Below, piece after piece: positions 57,500 to 64,000 of a stretch of 64,000 nt of DNA. Source of the stretch: Isoetes taiwanensis (taxonomy: Eukaryota > Streptophyta > Lycopodiopsida > Isoetales > Isoetaceae); contig JAJEKV010000027.1 of NCBI GenBank assembly GCA_021234155.1, forward strand, positions 6,198,623-6,262,622. The letters run 5' to 3'. The notes beneath the pieces are model-generated. The model searched no databases. It was not told the DNA's origin and saw only the letters and a list, made by a program, of their open reading frames with translations. The position numbers and the translations under genes were made by a program. Each line of letters starts with the position of its first letter. Within the stretch, counting starts at the first letter, position 1.

Positions 57500-59230
57500 G
57501 GCCGTCAAAGATAATAATATATGATCGAATCATATTATCTGCCCACATCCTGCGTACATGTCATTTGTGACATGTACTTGGGAAACAAGAGTTGCACCTA
57601 GGGGCAACCTCGAATGTTGTGCATGTTAAATAAACATACACAATTATAAACTCAATGGACCCCATTGCCAAATGGCTAAACCCCATTTGGCCAATGTTTA
57701 ACCTAACCCTAAGGGTTTCTATATAGGGCTTTCCCCTTAAACCCCTAAACCTTTTCTTCTCTTTGCATTTAGGGTTTTCCTTGAGCTCTTTCCTCTCCTC
57801 TCGCATTTAGGGTTCTCTTGAGCCATTTCGGCCAAGCCAAGACCCAGGTCGCATTGCGAGGCTCTAAAAGCCGCCTTTGCACAAACAGATCTTGAGTGCC
57901 GGTCTTGAAGGCAGAAGATCGGAGGCATGGGCGCATTCGAGGATGCGGAACAGGTCAGTGCACTAGTTAGTCATTACATTTGTGCAAAAGCCTTTGGCAA
58001 GGCAATAAATAAGCTGGTTTAACATATTCATTCGACCATAGAGGCCTTATAGATCCCGGATCATAAGCCTAACAAAGGAACCTAACTCTAGATGTTAGAT
58101 AGATAGATTAGATGTTGATCTTCATTTTGATTACGTGATGATCTTTGGTATTTCACTCTGTGACCTCCATTTTATTGGGAAGGGGTAGAGGCCTAAAAGC
58201 TATAGTATGGAGATGACTCTAGGCAGCCCTACTAGTTCCCAAATACATGCGGCACATGCACAATGAGCCCTTTGGTTGTGGGTGGAGGGGGCTAAGCCGA
58301 TGAAAAAGGGACTTGTCCCATCACGAAGAGTTCCTCCGGTGTGTAAAGCCTACCGGGAACCTTGTTGACCCTGAGGCTTAATGGCTTACCACTGCGTGTG
58401 GGCAAAGGCATGAGCTCTCACACCTTTGGGGGCGTCGTCGTCTTCCATGAGGTTAAGTCGAATAGGGGCGGTGGCCCTCTAGCCTGAAGGGCATGCATGC
58501 CCCGGAGGAGAGGTGACTCTCCTCCGGGCCTCATCTGGGTGGGGAGATGCAACCCAAAAGTAGCCCTCTTCGCTACGATACCCCGGCGCCACCTGACCCT
58601 GGTCCCACACTTTTCAACCTACTGCAAAGTGTGCAATGGGAGGGACCCGGATGGTGTGGACTACCCTCGACTATGTTCTTATGCTGACCAAATCCGAACC
58701 CATGCCAATGATCCTACGGAGGCCCAAGCCGTCGGTCCAACCCCCCTTGAGTCCGAACCTGGGTAGGACTCCTTGTTGCTATTGTTCATGTTGATGTTGT
58801 TGTATATGTGATGATTATGATGTATTCACCTTCGAGGTGATTGTGATATATTATTATGATGTGCTCATGTTTATTCACGATTCATGGCTAGGTAGGCCAG
58901 AAAGAGAGATGGGTGAATGACATCCACTCTTCCCTATTGGCTCATTCCCTTTGGGAATGGGGTCAGTGGATAGCCCTTGCCGGTTTGGGCTCAGGGGGAA
59001 TGCTCCATCTTCGATATGATGTGTGCATCATTATAAAGTAGGGGACATCACGGTGGTATCGAGCATGATCTTGGTACACCAAAGGTCGACGACCATTTCC
59101 TGATAGGACTAACAAGTAGACTTCAAGTCTTGGGAATAGCCACCCAAGCATGAACCCAGAAAATTGGAAAAAATTTCCAATTTCTAGTGCAATAAGTAGG
59201 TTAATGCTAAGTTAATAGTAGATTTAGCAA
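57500..59230. other. Possible promoter and leader, otherwise unrecognised
   Basis: TTTCTATATAGGGC (about 57716-57729) is TATA-like and is followed by several CATTTAGGGTT words. An ATG at 57927 opens MGAFEDAEQ directly before a CAG|GTCAGT donor, which could be a first coding exon. A short ORF at 58497-58766 (MPRRRGDSPPGLIWVGRCNP) has no recognised domain. No downstream gene was linked, so this may be the end of a retroelement. Confidence 0.3.
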
Positions 59231-59269
59231 AACCCAACCAAATTTGGCCAAATTTTTGACACCTCACAG

Positions 59270-61570
59270 TGCGCCCGGACCAAATCCGCCATTCTCGGAT
59301 TTGCTCCTGCACTGCTTGTGTGAGTGGTGGAACCATGTTGACCTAGTTAAATGCATAATTTAGCTAATCTAATAGTGCGATTCAGCTTATCCCTTAGATT
59401 CTAGCTAGTTTTGCATGTTAGATCACTAAGAAACTCTTTATAAATTGAAAATTGGACCCAAAAGAGGTGACCCTCCGAAGTCGCCCAGACCAAATCAGCC
59501 ATTCTCGGATTTGCTCCTCGTCTGTAATGCGAGTGGTGGATGCTTTTGGCTACATAAACCTAATGCACTTATCATATCTATACTAATACCTCCTAGAGCG
59601 GCATAATATGAAATTGCGGGTCAAACCCTAAAATCCCCCACCTACAAGTAAGACAATTAGAGTTCCTCATTTACATTTACCTCCTCCGGAAGGCTCCTCG
59701 TCCCGGAGAGGCGATTTTTAGGCGCCGGAGTCGGATTGCGTTGATACAAAACATGGCCCAAAACCAAACGTATCGTACCTCGTGATCGTGAAGTGCTGAG
59801 GGCATGTCACGCCTACGAAAGTTAGCCACACAACATACGACAGTGCCTTGAGCGAAAGGCCAAAGCAGAGACAGATGTGAGGTCAACACCGCATCGGGCC
59901 AAGAGGAGGTCCAGGAGGAGGAGCGAAAGCCCAATATACTGGGAGGAGCAGCCTACGGCTGAGGCATGAGTTCTCGCACCCAACCAACCCTGTGAGGAAG
60001 AGGGAGTCACAGAGCCGAGGAGGGAGCGAGAGGGAGCTCAAGAGATTGGACAAGAAGGAGCGAAGAGAAAAAGGGGAGGACGAAGAACACAAAGTCAAGA
60101 AGACTAAGGAGGAGCGCCGGCGAGAAGGAAGAGCCGGAGCCTGAAGGAGGAGAGGGAGACAGCCAAGGAGGAGCCGCCTAAGTAAGAAGGCAGACAAAGG
60201 AAAGGCCCCGAAGCCGCCTGGAGGAGACACGGCGGAAGTTAAAGACGATCTCAAACAAAGGAGCCGCCATTCGGGAGCAAGAGCCCGATAGTCGCCATCC
60301 TCCTCCTACACTACGAAATGATGAGGAGTTAAGGGTCCCCGTTTTCACCGAGGGCCCGTGACCCCGAACACGAAATGAGGAGGAGGAGGTACAGCATGGG
60401 TACCCCGCAGACTAAGATGGTCGCCCCCAAGCACCCTAAGCAAATGACAAGAAGAAGCCGAGGCCATGCTAGAGGTCCTGTATGTACTAAACACTCCAGG
60501 TAAATGAAGAAACTCAAAAGAGTACCAAAGATATGAAAATGTAATGAGGAATACTCAAATACTATGAGGAGCACAAGGTCACCTATGCAAGAAGGCAGCC
60601 AACCAAGAAGACTGGTCGGTTCCCCGTGAGAGCACCAAAGACCTCCGGTGAAGTCGACAGAGAAAGGCCGACTCATATTTTGCCGGAGCTTCCCTGCAGA
60701 GATCGCACTCTGCAGAGGAGCTATGGACCGCTGATCCCGGCAAGCTCCCCCTCAAGGTGACTCACTCACAGATTTTGCAAGAGTTTGACAAGACCAAGCT
60801 GGTAATCGATGACATGTTACAAGGCACACAGAGGCAAATGAAAGCGGAGGATTGTCCAAGACTTTGAAGACTCCAGAGCATATGCACTATCTGTGAAATG
60901 GTAACATGCATGCCTAAGGACATGAGGAAATGGCCGGATATATTAAGAAGGAAGACTGTTAAGTCTATTGTAAATAATTTTTGTAAATACAAATTTATGT
61001 TTTGCCATGTTAATATGTGAAATCATAGTTATCTAGGTGTATTAATAACTTCCGCGATTTGGAATCACCAAATTTGGAGCAAAAACTCGATGTTTTTGGT
61101 CCCACCTCACAGAGTGCACCCGCACCAAACCGCCATTCTCGGATTTGCTCCGCAATGTGTGAGTGGTCGAGCATCGATCTTTGCCAATAATTGTCCAAAT
61201 GTGTAGAAAATAAGGGCACCATCCGACTCAACTCATTGTGTTTAGTAGGATTTGACCCTTAGATTGTAGAAATTGGCCAACCTAGACCCAAATAGAGCCC
61301 CACCCCTTACAGAGTGCGCCCAGACCAAATCCGCCATTCTCGGATTTGCTCCTGCACGTCGGTGTCAATTAGACCCTAATCTAAGCCAAAACTTGTCCAA
61401 ATGAAGAAAGTAATAACAATCAGAACCTATCTCGACGAGATGAGCAGGATTCCATCCTTAATTTGCATGTTTGGCATCATCCTCGACCCAAACAAGGTCC
61501 CACCCCTCACAGAGTGCGTCCAGACCAAATCCGCCATTCTCGGATTTGCTCCTCGTGCACTGTGTGAGTG
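59270..61570. repeat. Array of conserved 65-bp hairpins with about 200-bp period
   Basis: Five copies of a stem-loop core CAAATCCG-ccattct-CGGATTTG start at 59281, 59491 (one arm base changed), 61126 (core one base shorter), 61326 and 61526. The last three are exactly 200 bp apart and the first two 210. Around each core, CTCACAGAGTGC upstream tends to pair with GCACTGTGTGAG downstream, making a nested two-part hairpin; this is clearest in the last copy. Sequence between cores is diverged but retains words such as TTGTCCAAATG and GACCCAAA. This is an old tandem array whose hairpin cores changed least. Confidence 0.88.
59600..61000 (+). other. Segment splitting the hairpin array
   Basis: The 1635-bp gap between the second and third hairpins exceeds the array period by about 1.4 kb. 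The segment is purine-rich on the plus strand (many GGAGGAG and GAAGGA words at 59890-60260), and its plus translation is Arg/Glu/Lys-rich with stops. The long antisense ORF (59883-60254) is Ser/Leu-rich and reflects this bias. No domain was found. Confidence 0.45.
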
Positions 61571-61744
61571 GTCACACCATAATTGTCCTAATTTGTCCTA
61601 ACTTTCTCCAAATTAGATGAAATTTGTTGCAATAGGATCCTTAGAATGCACTCTTCAACGTAATTAGCCTGTGGATTGCATACCAGTACCTTAGAATCAT
61701 AGAGATTCCCCAATTTTGAAATTTCCCAAAATTAGGGTTTTGCC

Positions 61745-61753
61745 TATAAATAG
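61745..61753 (+). promoter_or_regulatory. TATA box
   Basis: CCTATAAATAGACC is a strong plant TATA box about 110 bp upstream of the ATG at 61863. The leader between them is pyrimidine-rich. The last hairpin of the array lies about 200 bp upstream, at one more array period. Confidence 0.65.
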
Positions 61754-61862
61754 ACCACAACCTTCATTTGCATCCTACACCTTTGCTCCTCAATCCAAGC
61801 CGATTTTCTAGGCCCCTAAGGCGCTTCCCCATCTGTTTGATATCCCCAGCTGCTCTTATACC

Positions 61863-62327
61863 ATGGCAACATCTGCATTTAGGCGATGGTACAGCGCCAC
61901 AGCTCATGTGGCCGAGGCCGACATCAACTCCGTCTTTGCTGTCTTCCAGAAGGAGGTTGATGTGGAGGCTACCATCAATGCCACCCCTTTCTACCAAGAC
62001 ATCATGTTTGAGTTCCATGCCAAGATAGGACCGTCTCTAGTAGAGCTCCCATCTTGCATAGGATACTTTGCTCCAAGCATGGCCCTCAAGACAGCTCTGC
62101 AAGACATCCCCCACATAGACAAGTACCTAGAAAACAAGGCTAGCCGCTTGCCTAACTACATGTCCATATTTGTCAATAGGAGGAGATACTTTTCTTACAC
62201 CACAGCCGTAGCTATTTTCCTATCTCATCGAGCCCAAACCCAGATAGGAAAACCATTTGTGCAACCCTTAGACATCGAACCTATGGCCATGGCGGCAGCT
62301 GAAGAAGAGCAGATGCACCTTGCATAA
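61863..62327 (+). CDS. Unrecognised ORF, 154 aa, first ORF behind the TATA box
   Basis: The ORF opens MATSAFRRWYSATAHVAEAD and contains EFHAKIGPSLVELPSCIGYF and a basic stretch VNRRRYFSY, ending EEEQMHLA. The ATG has an A at -3 (CCATGG context). Just before and after the stop other frames stay open (ATG at 62327 with a Lys/Arg-rich start, then another frame from 62377), so the original ORF probably continued and is frameshifted at least twice. I recognise no domain. By position it could be the first ORF of a pararetrovirus-like or retroelement genome, but nothing in it proves this. Confidence 0.5.
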   Translation: MATSAFRRWYSATAHVAEADINSVFAVFQKEVDVEATINATPFYQDIMFEFHAKIGPSLVELPSCIGYFAPSMALKTALQDIPHIDKYLENKASRLPNYMSIFVNRRRYFSYTTAVAIFLSHRAQTQIGKPFVQPLDIEPMAMAAAEEEQMHLA

Positions 62328-62376
62328 TGAGGAAGCGAGGGAAGGAGAAGAGGAAGGGCGTGGAGTCTGACGCTGA

Positions 62377-63294
62377 AGACATCGCCCGGCGTCGACCTAT
62401 TACAAGAAAGACAAGCGGAGAGCGGCCCGGCTCGAGCCGAAGAAGAGTGAGACCCACAAGAATAGCTCCACCACTTGGGTAAGGCATCACAAGCTTGACC
62501 CCAGTGATTATCCAAGGGAGGCATACTTAAGCCTCCACGACATCAAGAACCTCCCAGAGTGCCGAGACAGGGGCTATAGAATAGATGAACTTCTGCATCT
62601 CCTATGGCAACAACCAGACCTCGACGACTTCATCGACCAAGAAACACAGGACTTTCCCATCAGTATAAGGGAAGCCCGGACCTACACCGGCCAGACATCA
62701 ACGGACATTGAAGCCTACACCGGCATCAGACAGATGATGGCTGAATAGGAGTTGCCCTCGGAAGAGGAGTTCTTAGCAATTCAGGAGCGCATGGGAATCA
62801 GAGGAAAATCAACATCCGCGCTCCGACCTAGCACATCGGCATTGGCACCGTAACTAGCCGGCTGGGCAGCATCAACCCGGCAGCCTTCCATGTACCGTGA
62901 TTACACAGAGATGGTGGAGATCTGATGAGTTGATGAAGACACACAGAGCAAAGATCAGATCCGCTGGAAGAGGTGGCATGACAAGGCCCTCAAAAGTTCT
63001 ACCTCCCCCTTACTCATTGATGGAAGGATAGCGGTTATACAATCGCCAATTCAATACCGGGGTGAAGAAGGAGTTTTCATGCTCATTGATCTCTCAGGAT
63101 TCGGAAGTCATGCTCGTATGGCCCCAAACATCGACCATGTCATCCTTGTCAAGAGAACAATAGCATTGAGCATCTTCGACCTTGTAGCCCCTATAGATCT
63201 GTAAGGCATTGGCGATTACTGCATGGCCTACACATCAGAGAGGAGGATTGAAGACTTAGTGATCAAGACTTCAAGGAGGCACGACCACAAATAG
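62377..63294 (+). pseudogene. Long decayed ORF, possibly 30K movement-protein-like
   Basis: One plus frame is coherent from 62377 to 63294 apart from five in-frame stops (62746 and about 62851, 62926, 62929 and 63202). Its first part includes PSDYPREAYLSLHDIKNLPE. The later part includes LIDGRIAVIQS (63010-63042), an LxDxR pattern of the kind seen in plant-virus 30K movement proteins, then DLSGFGSHARMAPNIDHVIL and GIGDYCMAYTSERRIEDL. That match is only one short motif plus position between a first ORF and a small coiled-coil basic ORF. A retroelement or host gene relic is equally possible. It is not functional as it stands. Confidence 0.35.
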
Positions 63295-63554
63295 GGGCGG
63301 ACAATCACGGACGGCGAAGAAAAATTTTGGAGGACAACCTTGGGATTACTTAAAGAAATTTCAAGAATAGAATTAGAAATGTTTTCAATTTCCATGACTA
63401 ATGTCTTGAATGTATAAATAATATTATATCCATGAATATAAGCAAAGGATCTTAATTATGTTTTCTTGACACACAATTTTGCCCCACAATTGCATCATCA
63501 AACAAACCAAAGCTTAACAACCCAAACAAGGAACTAATCATCGAGTTCAATCTA

Positions 63555-63872
63555 ATGTGGAAACTAGAGCACCTAGGAATGTTGAAGAACAAGGACAACG
63601 TGAACAAGAGCGCTTCCACCAAGGCGTTTCACCAAGAAATCTGTACCATGAATTTGATGCACCAACAGGAAGAGGAGCTATCCCGCATTAAGGCGGACAT
63701 TCATGAGATAAGAGCATTCGCGTGCGGGCAAATGCGAGGAGGGAGGACGAATGTGCAACGAAAACCCCACCACCGACAGTTCAGCCAAGGAAGAAGCCGG
63801 AGAAGGAGATCACCTAGCATGGGGTCCTCGACTCTAGTTCAGTCCCGATTCGGATCTAAGAGCAGGAGATAG
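63555..63872 (+). CDS. Small coiled-coil, Arg-rich ORF, 105 aa
   Basis: The ORF starts MWKLEHLGMLKNKDNVNKSA. It has a helical, heptad-like centre (LMHQQEEELSRIKADIHEIR) and a strongly basic C-terminus rich in Arg, Ser and Gln (RSRRRRSPSMGSS). Coiled coil plus basic nucleic-acid-binding tail is the layout of caulimovirid virion-associated proteins, and also of many retroelement Gag proteins. The sequence beyond it runs off the window, so the next ORF cannot be seen. The frame is intact. Confidence 0.45.
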   Translation: MWKLEHLGMLKNKDNVNKSASTKAFHQEICTMNLMHQQEEELSRIKADIHEIRAFACGQMRGGRTNVQRKPHHRQFSQGRSRRRRSPSMGSSTLVQSRFGSKSRR

Positions 63873-64000
63873 AGAGGCAGGACCGCGGGAGGGTCCAAAC
63901 TATGATAGGGCGAGGACACAATCGACTATCGAAGAAGGTCGATTCTACAGCCAAAGAATGTATGGAAAGCTGAAAAAGATGGAGCAATTCTCGGGGATAG

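Noticed and set aside
59883-60254. 123-codon Ser/Leu/Pro-rich minus-strand ORF
   Set aside because: It is the complement of a purine-rich tract; composition alone keeps it open.
59270-61570. Hammerhead ribozymes (retrozyme) as the explanation of the hairpin array
   Set aside because: The conserved hammerhead core words CUGAUGA and GAAAC are absent from the repeat unit on the strands examined.
62225-62524. 99-codon minus-strand ORF
   Set aside because: Antisense to the plus-strand ORF series with cysteine/serine-rich, non-homologous translation.

Overview
The window is nuclear DNA of a land plant, most likely a fern or another seed-free plant. Its genes have short exons with GT-AG introns. 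It encodes a plant-type SBEI, a cytosolic RPS23, a FAM32A-like splicing factor and an intronless PPR protein. The rest is AT-rich and full of decayed transposable elements. The fern assignment is an inference from PPR style, repeat load and loose resemblances; no single sequence proves it.

Layout. 1-4.3 kb: AT-rich, with possible unrecognised exons on the minus strand, a CT microsatellite and a duplicated promoter-type block. 4.3-6.2 kb: an intact intronless gene for an unrecognised secretory-pathway membrane glycoprotein. 6.2-12.9 kb: mostly non-coding, with tandem repeats, a decayed acidic ORF and a dispersed copy of a PPR 3' end. 13.1-13.9 kb: FAM32A homologue (minus). 14.0-15.7 kb: strongly palindromic foldback elements. 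16.3-17.9 kb: a small acidic ORF and a broken LRR receptor-kinase fragment. 18.4-23.3 kb: a decayed Helitron with promoter, leader intron and Helitron_like_N region but no helicase. 23.3-26.4 kb: a Copia RNase H fragment and a 750-residue PPR gene (minus). 28.5-35 kb: Copia and LINE remnants. 35.6-43.7 kb: a complete twelve-exon starch branching enzyme I gene (minus), whose reading frame could be followed through every splice junction. 49.5-50.9 kb: two exons of an unrecognised gene and the four-exon RPS23 gene (both minus). 51.3-57.4 kb: two LINEs. 57.5-64 kb: a distinct region with a roughly 200-bp-period array of conserved hairpins upstream of a TATA box, followed by a run of decayed ORFs that may be an endogenous pararetrovirus-like element. 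That last assignment is weak.

The host genes act independently: SBEI in alpha-glucan branching, RPS23 in the ribosomal decoding centre, FAM32A in splicing, and the PPR protein probably in organellar RNA processing. There are no operons. The parts most worth a second look are the hairpin array and following ORFs (59.2-64 kb), the orphan membrane glycoprotein with its duplicated upstream block, and the foldback elements at 14-15.7 kb.
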